Positions 9,897 to 19,376 of a DNA stretch of 64,000 nt are shown here, piece by piece. Both the position numbers and the translations under genes were made by a program. Position 1 is the stretch's first letter, and every line of letters starts with the position of its first letter. The stretch is taken from positions 682,001 to 746,000 of the forward strand of contig NZ_JACNYL010000001.1 of assembly GCF_014692525.1 (NCBI RefSeq). The letters run 5' to 3'. Source of the stretch: Sphingobacterium chuzhouense (GTDB lineage Bacteria; Bacteroidota; Bacteroidia; Sphingobacteriales; Sphingobacteriaceae). The notes below the pieces were generated by a model. It made no database searches. It was not told the DNA's origin and was given only the letters and a program-made list of their open reading frames with translations.

Positions 9897-11270
9897 TTAG
9901 TCAAGTCTTTTACTATATGTTCGTTCCAACCAACTTTTGGGTACCGGAATAATACAAATGTTCATCGTACGTTCATCTTCCGAGATCATAGCTGACTGAA
10001 TTTGGATACGCGTGCCATCTGGACTGAATGTGGGGTGTGGGTGGTCTGCTGCAGTAGTTTTATGCCCCGAAGACAACAGCACCATCTCGTGGGTATGACG
10101 GTCAATCAGATAGATGTCTCGTGCGAAGTCATCTCCAGCTAACCAGCGGCCATCACCGGAACCGGCTACATGCCAAAACCCACTGCCACGATGGGTCTGT
10201 CCTTCAATACGCATTTCCCGTGTCCGCAGGTTTACGACAGCAAAGCCTGTAGGCTTCTCCCGTGTACCAGAAGGCCCCCAAGCTGTCTCTTGCCCCGGGT
10301 TAGCACCACCGACGTTTGTACCCGGAGCTGTTTGGGCGTCCACCACACCAGGAATAGGGCGATGCCCCATGATCGCAAAACCCACCTCATCCGCTGTCAG
10401 AAATGCTTCATGGGTGACCCATTCGTATTCGGACTCGGGATAGAGCGGCCGCAGTCCAGTACCATCCGCTATAATTGTCCATGTACGCTGGGGCGACTTG
10501 CCTCCGGTTTCCCAGCAAAAAACAATTTCACCCTTTTTCCAAGGATTTGTCTGTATATGCCCGACCTGAAAAGGAACAGAGGTCACATGGGCAACTTCAC
10601 CGGTCTTGATATTCATTTTTGCTATACCTGATGGACCGGCTCCCATATTGCGGGGACCAAACGCTTCTTCAATTTTTGTACCTTCGGGCAGGTGTTTGGC
10701 CGCTTCGTCCTTACCAACACGGAAAAACACCCATTCTTCGCTATCGCCGTCCAAAGCCATATCGCCACCGGCACCGATTTCAGGAGGTGTGATTCCGCAA
10801 ACCCTTTGGTAAACTGATGCTGACTGTAAATTTCCCGTCTCGCTGTCAGCAAACAGCTTTGCCAGATCCACTTCGACAACTTCCATTGATCCGTCTGCAC
10901 TCCTTCCTATAGGTTTGCGCATGAAATAGAGGTGCATGGAATTTCTGGCGATATTCAACATCCCGGTATACCCCCCCTCAGTAACTTGTACCATTTCTCC
11001 ACTTTCTTCATGAACGGCAATTGCTTCGCCAGGCACACGGCTCGAGCGAAAAATCAACCACTGCCCATCCGACGTCCATTGGTTGTGGGTCTGGTATATT
11101 TTTGAATTCTCTGCCGCTGTACTGGTTAAAAATACCAGATCAACACCGGTAACCGGATCCCTAACAACCTTTCGCTCGGAAGGAAAACGTTCACCAATCT
11201 GTGCGGTAGCCGACCAAGAGCATAACATGATCATACCAAACACCATCAATCTCAAATAAATCGTATACAT
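9897..11270 (-). CDS. PL22-like oligogalacturonate lyase family protein
   Basis: PL22 enzymes are seven-bladed beta-propeller lyases that cut di- and oligogalacturonates by beta-elimination with a metal at the centre. Visible here are the TolB-like blade texts YQTHNQWTSDGQWLIFRSSR near 75-95, HIQTNPWKKGEIVFCWETGG, EWVTHEAFLTADEVGFAIMGHR, and a last blade AADHPHPTFSPDGTRIQIQS, with His residues in the pattern expected for metal binding. The start is placed at the ATG 11268-11270, giving a good Sec signal that ends ...SWSATAQ; an in-frame TTG 42 bases upstream would put charged residues before it and is less likely. It is first in its operon. Cytoplasmic PL22 members exist, so a secreted one may act on rhamnogalacturonan oligomers instead; specificity is inferred. 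Confidence 0.83.
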   Translation of the reverse strand: MYTIYLRLMVFGMIMLCSWSATAQIGERFPSERKVVRDPVTGVDLVFLTSTAAENSKIYQTHNQWTSDGQWLIFRSSRVPGEAIAVHEESGEMVQVTEGGYTGMLNIARNSMHLYFMRKPIGRSADGSMEVVEVDLAKLFADSETGNLQSASVYQRVCGITPPEIGAGGDMALDGDSEEWVFFRVGKDEAAKHLPEGTKIEEAFGPRNMGAGPSGIAKMNIKTGEVAHVTSVPFQVGHIQTNPWKKGEIVFCWETGGKSPQRTWTIIADGTGLRPLYPESEYEWVTHEAFLTADEVGFAIMGHRPIPGVVDAQTAPGTNVGGANPGQETAWGPSGTREKPTGFAVVNLRTREMRIEGQTHRGSGFWHVAGSGDGRWLAGDDFARDIYLIDRHTHEMVLLSSGHKTTAADHPHPTFSPDGTRIQIQSAMISEDERTMNICIIPVPKSWLERTYSKRLD

Positions 11271-11360
11271 AAGCTTATAACTGTCTTTTTTCCTTACAAA
11301 ATGTACAAGCAAAGTGAAGATTTGCCAATTGCAATTTAGCGAATACCTTTCATAACACTA

Positions 11361-11375
11361 TCATGCCGCATCCTG
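11361..11375. promoter_or_regulatory. Candidate operator upstream of the PL22 operon
   Basis: Half-sites TCATG (11361) and TCCTG (11371) are spaced exactly 10 bp and read opposite to the PL22 gene, 91-105 bases before its start. The site lies between the susD 3' hairpin and PL22, which fits a separate promoter for the downstream operon. A small CATCC/GGATG inverted repeat (11369-11385) overlaps it. Confidence 0.5.
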
Positions 11376-11399
11376 TTTGAGGATGTAAAGAATACAAGC

Positions 11400-11429
11400 A
11401 GAGCTGCTTAAATTGATTTAAGCAGCTCT
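11400..11429. other. Perfect 14-bp hairpin after susD
   Basis: AGAGCTGCTTAAAT (11400-11413), loop TG, then its exact reverse complement (11416-11429). On the minus strand, where susD is transcribed, no T run follows, so it is not a standard terminator. It could stabilise or mark the 3' end of the susCD message, or cause partial termination. It starts 28 bases after the susD stop. Confidence 0.6.
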
Positions 11430-11456
11430 TTATAAATTACATAAATAATAGAAAGA

Positions 11457-12971
11457 TCAATAACCTCGATTTTGTTCATAGAGTCCCGGAGCGTTACTCA
11501 TTTCTGATTGAGGAACAGGATATAGCACATATTCAATTTTGAAGTCTTCCATCTGGCCGCCGGAATCCTCGGCTGCGATCCAAGACTTTATTGTGGCTTC
11601 CACGGTACCCGAACGAATAAGATCAAACCAGCGCGAGCCCTCTCCGATAAACTCCCGACGACGTTCTTCCAAAAGTTGTCCTTTCGTTACACCGGTTAAT
11701 GTAGAGGACAGTCCTGCACGCTCACGAACAGCATTAACAACAGCATCCACATCGGTAACGGTAGATCCCGGAGCACCATTTAGCACACATTCTGCTTTTA
11801 GCATTAACAGGTCTGTGTAACGATACACGATATAATTGATCGGCCAGTCCATCCTACTAGTTGTAGGTACTTTTGTAATATCAACAAATTTCTTGATGAA
11901 AGGCCTGTTCTCTTCCACATTCGTGTTGTATACATAACCTTCCTGTATACTAAACGATCGACGCACATCATCTTCTTCATATTTGTCCAACAGGTTTTTC
12001 GACACAGGTCTTATGGTTAGGCCTCCTTGTGTACCGAATCCCAAAGATTGAAACCAAGTATCCGGTACCAATACCCATGGGAAGGTCGCCCCTACTACTG
12101 GACTGGCTCCGCTGGAGTATTCTATGTTAAAGATCACTTCTTTATTACGCTCATTATTGTAATCAAAGATCTCTGTGTAGGTAGGCAAAAATTGAAACTC
12201 ATTGCTGGCGATAATCTCATCAAATTGTTTAACAGCTTCTCCCCATTCATTGGTATTCAATCCGGCACCATCTACACCAAGATCAGGTCCAGAACGTGTC
12301 ATGTATACTAATCCAAGCAACATTTTGGCTGCGTATTTGTTTACACGGCCTTTATCCTGGTCAGCATAAGCACTCGGTGCAGGCAAATAGTCAACAGCCA
12401 AATTGAGGTCGCTTAGTATTAAACTATAAATTTCACTGACAGCACTGCGAGGGATAGTCTTCGCCTCATTAGCAGACACCACACGGTCGATCAAGGGTAC
12501 TCTGCCGAAATAACGGATCAGATCAAAATAATAAAATGCCCGAAGGAAACGTACCTCTCCTTCCATACGTCGGCGTAAATCGGTATCGATAATAACAGCT
12601 TCGCCTTTCGTCGTCAGTTGTTCGAGATAGTTGTTTGCCCTAAAAATCCCCATAAAATCGGTTTGCCAAGCTTCTATTACATAAGGATTACTCAAGATGT
12701 TCCTGTGAAAGCTGTTGATGCCTTCCCAATCACGTACTCCACCATCAGAAACAGCGAATAGGTTGTCGGATCGAGTCTCCGCAAGGTTCATCAGACGATC
12801 GGGGTATTCCCGCGCCGCACTATAAATTGCATTCAGTCCTTGCGTAAAGTCACCTATCGTCTGAAAATAGGTTTCGGATGAGGCTGCGGATATTGGCTGT
12901 TGATCCAAATCCATATCACAGGAGGATAATAAGCTTAAGCTAATTGCTAAATATAATATCTTCTTCATCAT
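11457..12971 (-). CDS. susD: SusD/RagB family outer-membrane glycan-binding lipoprotein
   Basis: SusD-type lipoproteins sit as a lid on their SusC partner and capture oligosaccharides at the cell surface. The signal ends in the lipobox SLLSSC18, followed by DMDL, with acidic residues after the Cys as in surface-exported Bacteroidota lipoproteins. Family blocks: GEVRFLRAFYYFDLIRYFGRVPL near 135-160, NKYAAKMLLGLVYMTR near 210 and the C-terminal LLEERRREFIGEGSRWFDLIR near 420-440. Length 504 is typical. Its start is one base after the susC stop, so the two are cotranscribed. It is the only SusD in the window and so presumably serves all enzymes of the locus. Confidence 0.96.
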   Translation of the reverse strand: MMKKILYLAISLSLLSSCDMDLDQQPISAASSETYFQTIGDFTQGLNAIYSAAREYPDRLMNLAETRSDNLFAVSDGGVRDWEGINSFHRNILSNPYVIEAWQTDFMGIFRANNYLEQLTTKGEAVIIDTDLRRRMEGEVRFLRAFYYFDLIRYFGRVPLIDRVVSANEAKTIPRSAVSEIYSLILSDLNLAVDYLPAPSAYADQDKGRVNKYAAKMLLGLVYMTRSGPDLGVDGAGLNTNEWGEAVKQFDEIIASNEFQFLPTYTEIFDYNNERNKEVIFNIEYSSGASPVVGATFPWVLVPDTWFQSLGFGTQGGLTIRPVSKNLLDKYEEDDVRRSFSIQEGYVYNTNVEENRPFIKKFVDITKVPTTSRMDWPINYIVYRYTDLLMLKAECVLNGAPGSTVTDVDAVVNAVRERAGLSSTLTGVTKGQLLEERRREFIGEGSRWFDLIRSGTVEATIKSWIAAEDSGGQMEDFKIEYVLYPVPQSEMSNAPGLYEQNRGY

Positions 12972-12972
12972 T

Positions 12973-15900
12973 TTAAAATGTCAAGTTAATACCAAATGTG
13001 ACAGTTTTCGGTAGTGCCAATCCACCGTAGTCTCCTGCATCAGAGAAAACACTACTACCACTTAGATTCGTGTTTGCCGATTCGGGGTTAAGCCCACCGT
13101 CGTATTTATCCTTTCCCCAAAAGTTTTCCAACGTTAGGTACACACGACCAGAGTTTAACCAGGACTGTCCTGCCAAACGTAGATCTCTAAAATTGTACCC
13201 GAACGTCACGTTACGCAAACGCCAATAATCGGAAGAATACAGCCAATCGGTATTCTTAATACGTCCGAAGGTGGAAGAGGCCTTTCCAACCCTACCTTCC
13301 CCTGGATCTTCTGCCGAACGCCATCTGTCTCGATAAAAGCCTAAGGCATTATCGCTCGCACCTTGTCCTGTACGCCCAAGCGCCCGACCTAAGAGTGAAT
13401 AAAGATGTCCTCCATTTTGTCCTTGAAACATAAAGCTCAAATCAAAGTTTTTGTAACGGAAATCATTCGTAATTCCCCATACATAGTCTGGATTCGGGTG
13501 TCCTACGATGACCCGATCATTGGCATCGATCACCTTATCTCCGTTAGCATCCACATAGCGTGGATCTCCAGCTACTTGATTTCCATATACCGCAGCTCCA
13601 TTATCGATGTCCTGCTGCGTCAGAATCCCATCTTGTTGCACCACATAAATGCTGTACATGGGCTCACCCACACGTAGAATACTGTGTTCAATATCAAAGG
13701 AAGAGGGGATCAGGATTTCTTGCTGATTGCCCACCAATTGGGTCACTTTATTGGTATTATGGCTCAAATTAAACGATGTTGACCAGGAGAAATTGTCTCG
13801 TTGTAGGTTACGTGAAGTGATTTCCAAATCCCAACCGCGACTTCGTACTTCGCCCGCATTATCCAATAACGAGCCGAAACCTGTCGACCACATTGTCGGT
13901 ACATTCAGCAAAAGGTTACTACTCGTTCTTTGATACCAGTCAAACGATCCGGATAAACGAGAGCGGAATAAAGCAAAGTCCAGACCCAAATCAAATGTCC
14001 GGGATTTTTCCCAGGTAAGATCAGGATTAATAATATTGCCAGGTGCCCAACCCGGTGCAGTCGCACCAGCCCAAGAATAGTTTGCACTATTCAATACAGC
14101 GATACCACTATAATCACCAATATTGTTATTTCCAGACTCACCATAACTACCACGGATTTTTAGATCCTGTATAAATTCTGCAGACTTCATAAAGCTTTCG
14201 TCAGAAATCCGCCATCCCGCAGATAAGGACGGAAACCAACCCCATTTGGTATTCGTTCCAAAACGAGACGAGCCGTCGCGGCGGACACTGGCAGAAACCA
14301 AATATTTACCGTCGAAAGCATATTGTACCCGGCCAAAATAAGATAACAATAGATTTTTAGTAGCGGTAGATGTTGCTGTAGTACCTACCGCTGCATTTAA
14401 TGTCTTGATGTTACTATTCGTATAGCCTCCTTGGGATGTAATGGTCGATCCGTCAAAACGATCGTAATTGTAGGCATGCCCTAACAAAGCTGTCAAGTTA
14501 TGTTTGTCCAACTCCAAATTATATGTCAAGGTATTTTCATTGACAAACGTTTGCTTTCGATATTTATTACTGGATCCATAAGTCGAGAAATTTGGTCTAT
14601 TGGTCCGTTCTGGCAATGTTCCTCCAACCGTATAAGGACGGAAACTAAAGGCTGTCCTATCGGTATGGTCTAAATTCACTGTTGTTTTAAAAACGAGATT
14701 ATTTAGAATATTATACTGACCGTACAGGGTCGCTAACATGCGTGCTGTTTTATTCTCTCCGAGATAATTCTCCAATTTAGCAATCGGATCATTGGTTGAT
14801 GTGCTCCATGGATATTTATCGTTTTCGAATACGTTGACCGTTCCCACTGGATTAGTCTGTATGGGAGTCATGGAATAAATTTGGTGAATGATATTATCTT
14901 TTCCTTCTACACCAGGATCATTCGCTTCAGAGTAAGTCGGCGCTAAGTTCATTCCCAAAGTGAGTTTTTTCGTAGGCTTCACATCCACATTGGCACGCAG
15001 TGCATAGTTTTTATAATCTACCCCTCGCACAATGCCCTTCTGATCCATATAATTTCCGGAAATGTAATAGTTGACATACTCCGTGCCACCCGAAGCTCCT
15101 AATTGATAATTCTGCACTAAACCCGTACGGTAAGCTTCATCCTGCCAATTGATCGTATAAATGCCCGGGCGACCGTCTTGCAACCAACGTTCATCATACA
15201 TATAAGCAGTGTTATAGGCGCCGGGATTGAGTCCTAAAATCGCCCGTCGTTCGTCCATCGTCTGCGTTGCCGTTCTTCCGGCACCAGAGACAACCCAATC
15301 ACTATTGATCATTTCCACCGCTCTATCAATCCATTCTTCCCCATTTAGCATATCTAACTTTCGGTAAGGCGATGATGCTCCCAGATACGTATTAAAGGAA
15401 ATCTGCGGCTGTCCGGTTTTTCCACGCTTGGTCGTAATAAGCACGACACCATTGGCTGCTCTGGAACCGTAAATTGCAGCCGAGGCAGCATCTTTTAACA
15501 CTTCAATCGATTCAATATCATTTGGGTTGATATTATCTAAAGGACTACCTTGTGCATAATTACCTGATCCATTTTGCGCGGCCATACCCAACGGAAAACC
15601 ATCAATAACATAAAGTGGTTCCGTTCCAGCCGTGATAGAACCCGATCCGCGCACCTGTACACTCAGCCCTTTCCCTGGAATACCCGTTGTTTGCTTTACC
15701 CGAACGCCTGATACCTGTCCTATCAGTGCCTGATCAACACGCACGAGTGGCCGTTCTTCCAAGCCTTCCGCATTAAATTTGGAAACGGGAGCAATGACAT
15801 CCGAACGACGTTGCGTACCGTAACCAATAACAACAACTTCGTCCAGTACTTCGTCCTTTGCCCGCATGGTCAGTGTAAGCGGTTGCAGGCTTTTCACTAC

Positions 15901-16152
15901 AACATGCTGGCTTTCATATTCCACCGAAGATAACTGCAGCGTTTCACCGACATTGACCGAAACACTAAACTCTCCGTCGGCTCCGGATGATGCCGAACGG
16001 CTATCGTCTCCTACAACCCGCACAGATACCCCTGCTAGCGGTTTCTGTGAAGCATCTACTATCTTTCCCTTTAACATTTCTTGTGCAGACGCCGAATACG
16101 CGCCGCCGAGAAAGAGAGCAAACAAACAATAAAAAAAGATTTTTTCTCTCAT
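12973..16152 (-). CDS. susC: SusC/RagA family TonB-dependent outer-membrane transporter
   Basis: Energy-dependent importer of oligosaccharides across the outer membrane. Visible in order: Sec signal ending YSASAQ; carboxypeptidase-D-like domain (KGKIVDASQKPLAGVSV, about 28-105); the segment DEVVVIGYGTQRR before the plug; plug domain with QVSGVRVKQTTGIPGKG, PLYVIDGFP and SIEVLKDAASAAIYGSRAAN; a 22-strand-type barrel; and the terminal aromatic strand LPKTVTFGINLTF ending in Phe. Length 1059 is usual. It heads the susCD unit. Upstream (16197-16246) lie a candidate operator and promoter nearly identical to those before rhaT, so its expression is probably tied to that of rhamnose uptake. Confidence 0.97.
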   Translation of the reverse strand: MREKIFFYCLFALFLGGAYSASAQEMLKGKIVDASQKPLAGVSVRVVGDDSRSASSGADGEFSVSVNVGETLQLSSVEYESQHVVVKSLQPLTLTMRAKDEVLDEVVVIGYGTQRRSDVIAPVSKFNAEGLEERPLVRVDQALIGQVSGVRVKQTTGIPGKGLSVQVRGSGSITAGTEPLYVIDGFPLGMAAQNGSGNYAQGSPLDNINPNDIESIEVLKDAASAAIYGSRAANGVVLITTKRGKTGQPQISFNTYLGASSPYRKLDMLNGEEWIDRAVEMINSDWVVSGAGRTATQTMDERRAILGLNPGAYNTAYMYDERWLQDGRPGIYTINWQDEAYRTGLVQNYQLGASGGTEYVNYYISGNYMDQKGIVRGVDYKNYALRANVDVKPTKKLTLGMNLAPTYSEANDPGVEGKDNIIHQIYSMTPIQTNPVGTVNVFENDKYPWSTSTNDPIAKLENYLGENKTARMLATLYGQYNILNNLVFKTTVNLDHTDRTAFSFRPYTVGGTLPERTNRPNFSTYGSSNKYRKQTFVNENTLTYNLELDKHNLTALLGHAYNYDRFDGSTITSQGGYTNSNIKTLNAAVGTTATSTATKNLLLSYFGRVQYAFDGKYLVSASVRRDGSSRFGTNTKWGWFPSLSAGWRISDESFMKSAEFIQDLKIRGSYGESGNNNIGDYSGIAVLNSANYSWAGATAPGWAPGNIINPDLTWEKSRTFDLGLDFALFRSRLSGSFDWYQRTSSNLLLNVPTMWSTGFGSLLDNAGEVRSRGWDLEITSRNLQRDNFSWSTSFNLSHNTNKVTQLVGNQQEILIPSSFDIEHSILRVGEPMYSIYVVQQDGILTQQDIDNGAAVYGNQVAGDPRYVDANGDKVIDANDRVIVGHPNPDYVWGITNDFRYKNFDLSFMFQGQNGGHLYSLLGRALGRTGQGASDNALGFYRDRWRSAEDPGEGRVGKASSTFGRIKNTDWLYSSDYWRLRNVTFGYNFRDLRLAGQSWLNSGRVYLTLENFWGKDKYDGGLNPESANTNLSGSSVFSDAGDYGGLALPKTVTFGINLTF

Positions 16153-16196
16153 AGATTTACCAATTCGTTATTACCATAGATTTATATTTCATAGCG

Positions 16197-16228
16197 CTGT
16201 ACTAAGTTAAATAGCCCATGTAACAAAA
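16197..16228 (-). promoter_or_regulatory. Candidate susC promoter
   Basis: In the direction of susC, TTTTG (16228-16224) is followed by 19 bases and then TAGTACAG (16204-16197). This resembles the Bacteroidota -33 TTTG / -7 TAnnTTTG arrangement, with a weak -7 box. The same spacing occurs before rhaT. The boxes lie immediately downstream of the operator half-sites. Confidence 0.45.
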
Positions 16229-16231
16229 CTG

Positions 16232-16246
16232 TTATGCACTTTCATG
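16232..16246. promoter_or_regulatory. Candidate operator upstream of susC
   Basis: TTATG (16232) and TCATG (16242), spaced 10 bp, reading opposite to susC. The surrounding 22 bases (16225-16246) match those before rhaT (46003-46024) at 19 positions, including the shared block CATAACAGTTTT in the gene direction. Confidence 0.6.
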
Positions 16247-16256
16247 CTCGTGCATT

Positions 16257-16288
16257 AAAAAAGGCCATTTATTTAAAAAATGGCCTTT
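16257..16288 (-). terminator. Rho-independent terminator of the GH28-GH106 operon
   Basis: Perfect 11-bp stem AAAGGCCATTT (16260-16270) with AAATGGCCTTT (16278-16288), loop of seven bases. On the minus strand the stem runs into six T (16262-16257). It lies 26 bases after the GH106 stop and isolates this operon from susC. Confidence 0.88.
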
Positions 16289-16313
16289 CTATTTTAATAT
16301 GTACACGGAGAAA

Positions 16314-19058
16314 TCAATAGCTGATTAACTTCACAGGCCCTTTTAGACCGCTGTCCATCAGCTTCCATTGGCTTGCATCAAAATCTTTGTAATCAATATT
16401 TACGAAATTGATTTCATGATAATTGCGCCAGGAAACTTTTCGTTTATCGAGATCCCGAACACGATTGGCCATTAAATTAGCAACTTCTATCCGTATCTCA
16501 TTTTTTCCGTTTTGTAACAAATCACCAATTTCCAGCGTAAACGGATGCGCCCATACGATACCGGCATCTTTTCCATTAACCCACACACGTGCACTTTCGC
16601 CGACTGCACCTAATTGCAACTGATAAGCTTTATCCGCTTGTTTCGTGATAGAGAAAGAGGTTTCATAAGCTGCCTCACCGGAAAACTTATTCGCTACCTC
16701 ATCGCCCCAATCGGTCCAATAGCCCAAGTTATTCAATGTTCGTGCTTTTGGCAGCTGCGGGCCGCCATTTAAGAAACTTACTCTCCACGGATGAACGAAT
16801 CCCTTTTCCTCCTGCGACTGATCAATATAGTGATACGTTACGTCTGTCTTATCCGTATCGGATACATACACTATCCAGGCATAACCTGAAGGGATCTGTA
16901 CACGAACGGCATCCTTCTCTGTGGGAAGCTTAAATGTCTTTCCCGTCTGTGGATCCAATAAGGTGTAGTTTTTCCCGGTGCTATTCAGCTGAACGTATTG
17001 ATCTACCATTTTATCGGTATGGTTGACCATATAATAATACGTTCCATTTTCCGTTACGCGTCTGTTAAATTTAAGTCCTGTACGTGCCAAACGTTCCGCA
17101 TACAGTTGTTCTGTTTCTAAGGCCGAGTAAATATCATTGGTCAGATATACTTTTCCTTTGCCATACTTCGTATATTGGTTTTCTTCATCGTCTTTAAACG
17201 GAAGAGTTTCCAATAGTTCCTTCATTTTTTTGCGACGCGATTCCAGGTTTGCCAAACCGTCTACATCTTTCGGCAGTGTTTCAAAAATGAGCGTTGCGCC
17301 ATTACGCGCTAACGTCAACAGGTTTTCTAGGGTTTTCTCCGAAAAATACTGTGTCGATGGAATATAGATAACCTTATAAGGGCGTGCTTCCTGTGCCGTT
17401 ACCACAAGATTGTCTTTTACTTCCGATTTAGCGAGAATCGCATCGGTCACAAAATCAAAACTATACCCTAACCGCTGTAAATACATACTTTGTTTATAGA
17501 ACTCGGTTGGGTGCAACCAATCATCAACGTGATGCACACTTAATGTTTTAAATGGCGCTTTTGTATCGTGCCAAACATCATATATCGGCCAATAAACCAA
17601 CAGCTCATTATCCGCCTGTGTTGTCTGTAAAATAGATTGTACACGGGTAATATAGCTATTTAATCCCGGCAGGTGAGACCAAAACGAATTATTGGTCGTA
17701 AAATTAACAGATGCATAAAATAACCAGCCTGGATACGGCACATCTTCGGGAGAATAGGTTGTTCCATGATAAAAAACGTGATTCACACCGGCCAAAAACA
17801 ATTGCTCAACCTCTGGTTTTGCTTGTGCGAGCGATGTTTTAAAATGTTCGGTAAGCCAAGTAAACGTTTCGGAGGAGGTATATTGCTTACCCGTCGTGTG
17901 CGTTGCCGAAGATGCGAATTTAAACATCATCGGATCAGGGTCAACATTCCGAACATCGGTGCTGTCCCGTCTCAGATCAGGAATAGCAAAAAAACTTGAT
18001 CCAAAAGTCTCACATTCGGCAATATCCGTACTGGCATATAGGTCTATCAGATTTCCGGGCGATCCATGTGCCTGATTCTTTGATAGCGCACCATGTTGAT
18101 TGGAAAACGAGGTAAAAGGAATCAAAAAGTTATCCCGGAGAATAGCATTCACCACTTCCCGGTAATCTGATTTCACACGCTTTTCCCGTTCTTTATCGTT
18201 TCCCTTTCCAGCAAAGTCTAATAAATATGCCTGCAATTTATAACCCTTTCTTTTTTCAAATTCTTCCAAAAAGCTATCTGTCCAGTTGGCACCATATACT
18301 TCGTAGCTGTCGTTAAAAAAAGCGCGGATCTGTAGGTCTTTTCCTTGAAATGCTTTCTGAAAATGATGGAAGTACCGTTGCACTGGTTCTTTACCCAAAT
18401 GGTCAAGCGTAAAGCCTTCACCTCCCGGCGCGGCACGCTTTACTTTTTGACGTGTTCTTCCTGAAAAAAGAGCGATGACCTGAACATCTTCTGGAGCTGT
18501 CCAGCTTCCCGACTGATTACGCATCTGGTTATCCAGATCAATCTCCTCTCCATTGGATTTAAATGCGCGAAGAGCCTGCAATTTGCTGAAACTTTGTTTG
18601 GTGTCACTTACCCCCAGCGGAAACGTTAAAGCTTGCCCTCTCTTTAGGTCGATCTCATCTAAAAACAATTTGGTGGCTGCATGTTGTTCGTCTATTTGGG
18701 GTCCACCAAATGGCCAACCCGTTCCTAAATTAATGTCTACACCCATCTGGTGGGCGTCTGCCTGATCTGCTGTAAATGCCAGCATATCCATCCATTTTTC
18801 TGACAGAAAGGGGATATATCGATCTTCATATCCTTTAGCACCGTAAATAGGCGTCACCTCTACTCCTCCAAATCCAGCCTCATACAGCAGTTTTATCTCT
18901 CTGGACAGGTTGGGTTTGTCCACCGCAGAACCAAGCCACCACCAACGCGTCCAAGGTTTCATTTCTTTGGTTACGCTAGGCCACAAATCTTGCGCCCATC
19001 CGGTAGAAGTCGCCATTCCATAACATATCAATATCGCTAAAAATCTTCTCTTCATCAT
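16314..19058 (-). CDS. GH106 alpha-L-rhamnosidase (copy 2)
   Basis: Second rhamnosidase of this family, secreted (signal ending STGWAQ). Signatures: MKPWTRWWWLGSAV near 31-46, GFGGVEVTPIYGAKG, RAAPGGEGFTLDHLGK, FFNDSYEVYGANWTD, HGSPGNLIDLYASTDIAECE, SSETFTWLTEHFKTS with the acidic residues expected in the active site, and GVNHVFYHGTTYSPED. The C-terminal beta-sandwich ends with ANRVRDLDKRKVSWRNYHEINF. It resembles copy 1 closely in layout but lies in the main degradation operon, 3 bases after rhaM. Two paralogues in separately transcribed units suggest different preferred oligomers. It is the last gene before the terminator. Confidence 0.93.
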   Translation of the reverse strand: MMKRRFLAILICYGMATSTGWAQDLWPSVTKEMKPWTRWWWLGSAVDKPNLSREIKLLYEAGFGGVEVTPIYGAKGYEDRYIPFLSEKWMDMLAFTADQADAHQMGVDINLGTGWPFGGPQIDEQHAATKLFLDEIDLKRGQALTFPLGVSDTKQSFSKLQALRAFKSNGEEIDLDNQMRNQSGSWTAPEDVQVIALFSGRTRQKVKRAAPGGEGFTLDHLGKEPVQRYFHHFQKAFQGKDLQIRAFFNDSYEVYGANWTDSFLEEFEKRKGYKLQAYLLDFAGKGNDKEREKRVKSDYREVVNAILRDNFLIPFTSFSNQHGALSKNQAHGSPGNLIDLYASTDIAECETFGSSFFAIPDLRRDSTDVRNVDPDPMMFKFASSATHTTGKQYTSSETFTWLTEHFKTSLAQAKPEVEQLFLAGVNHVFYHGTTYSPEDVPYPGWLFYASVNFTTNNSFWSHLPGLNSYITRVQSILQTTQADNELLVYWPIYDVWHDTKAPFKTLSVHHVDDWLHPTEFYKQSMYLQRLGYSFDFVTDAILAKSEVKDNLVVTAQEARPYKVIYIPSTQYFSEKTLENLLTLARNGATLIFETLPKDVDGLANLESRRKKMKELLETLPFKDDEENQYTKYGKGKVYLTNDIYSALETEQLYAERLARTGLKFNRRVTENGTYYYMVNHTDKMVDQYVQLNSTGKNYTLLDPQTGKTFKLPTEKDAVRVQIPSGYAWIVYVSDTDKTDVTYHYIDQSQEEKGFVHPWRVSFLNGGPQLPKARTLNNLGYWTDWGDEVANKFSGEAAYETSFSITKQADKAYQLQLGAVGESARVWVNGKDAGIVWAHPFTLEIGDLLQNGKNEIRIEVANLMANRVRDLDKRKVSWRNYHEINFVNIDYKDFDASQWKLMDSGLKGPVKLISY

Positions 19059-19061
19059 CGT

Positions 19062-19373
19062 TTAATCTAAATGGAAAACTCTCGTTAACGGTGTAGAGAC
19101 AGGTGAAAAGTCGGCGTTAGTTTCCATAATATCTGCCATATATTTCCACCAACGTTGTACGATATCCGCCTTACCCAGTTCTTGGGATGATTTTCCCGAC
19201 AAGCATTGTACTGCAAAAAGTGTATTGGTTTCTTCGTCCAAAAAAATTGTATAATCTGCTATGCCATTTTCTTTCAATAGTTCAACCAATTCCGGCCAAA
19301 TAGCCGCATGTCTCTTTTCATATTCATCTTTCATTCCCGGTTTTAATCGCATTTTAAACGCTACTTTATGCAT
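19062..19373 (-). CDS. rhaM: L-rhamnose mutarotase
   Basis: Interconverts alpha and beta anomers of L-rhamnopyranose (EC 5.1.3.32), speeding supply of the form used by rhamnose isomerase. Small ferredoxin-like fold of 103 residues, the usual length. Family text: HKVAFKMRLKPGMKDEYEKRH at the start, IWPELVELLKENGIADYTIF, the conserved ALFAVQ-type strand (TLFAVQC) and the closing VQRWWKYMADIMETN. No signal peptide, hence cytoplasmic. It lies between two secreted enzymes with gaps of 3 bases on each side, rather than in the rhaT-rhaB operon, so it is expressed together with the enzymes that liberate rhamnose. Confidence 0.95.
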   Translation of the reverse strand: MHKVAFKMRLKPGMKDEYEKRHAAIWPELVELLKENGIADYTIFLDEETNTLFAVQCLSGKSSQELGKADIVQRWWKYMADIMETNADFSPVSTPLTRVFHLD

Positions 19374-19376
19374 AGT

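Noticed and set aside
11271..11312. Upstream TTG extension of the PL22-like gene
   Set aside because: It would place a charged leader before a clear signal peptide; the ATG at 11268-11270 is preferred.
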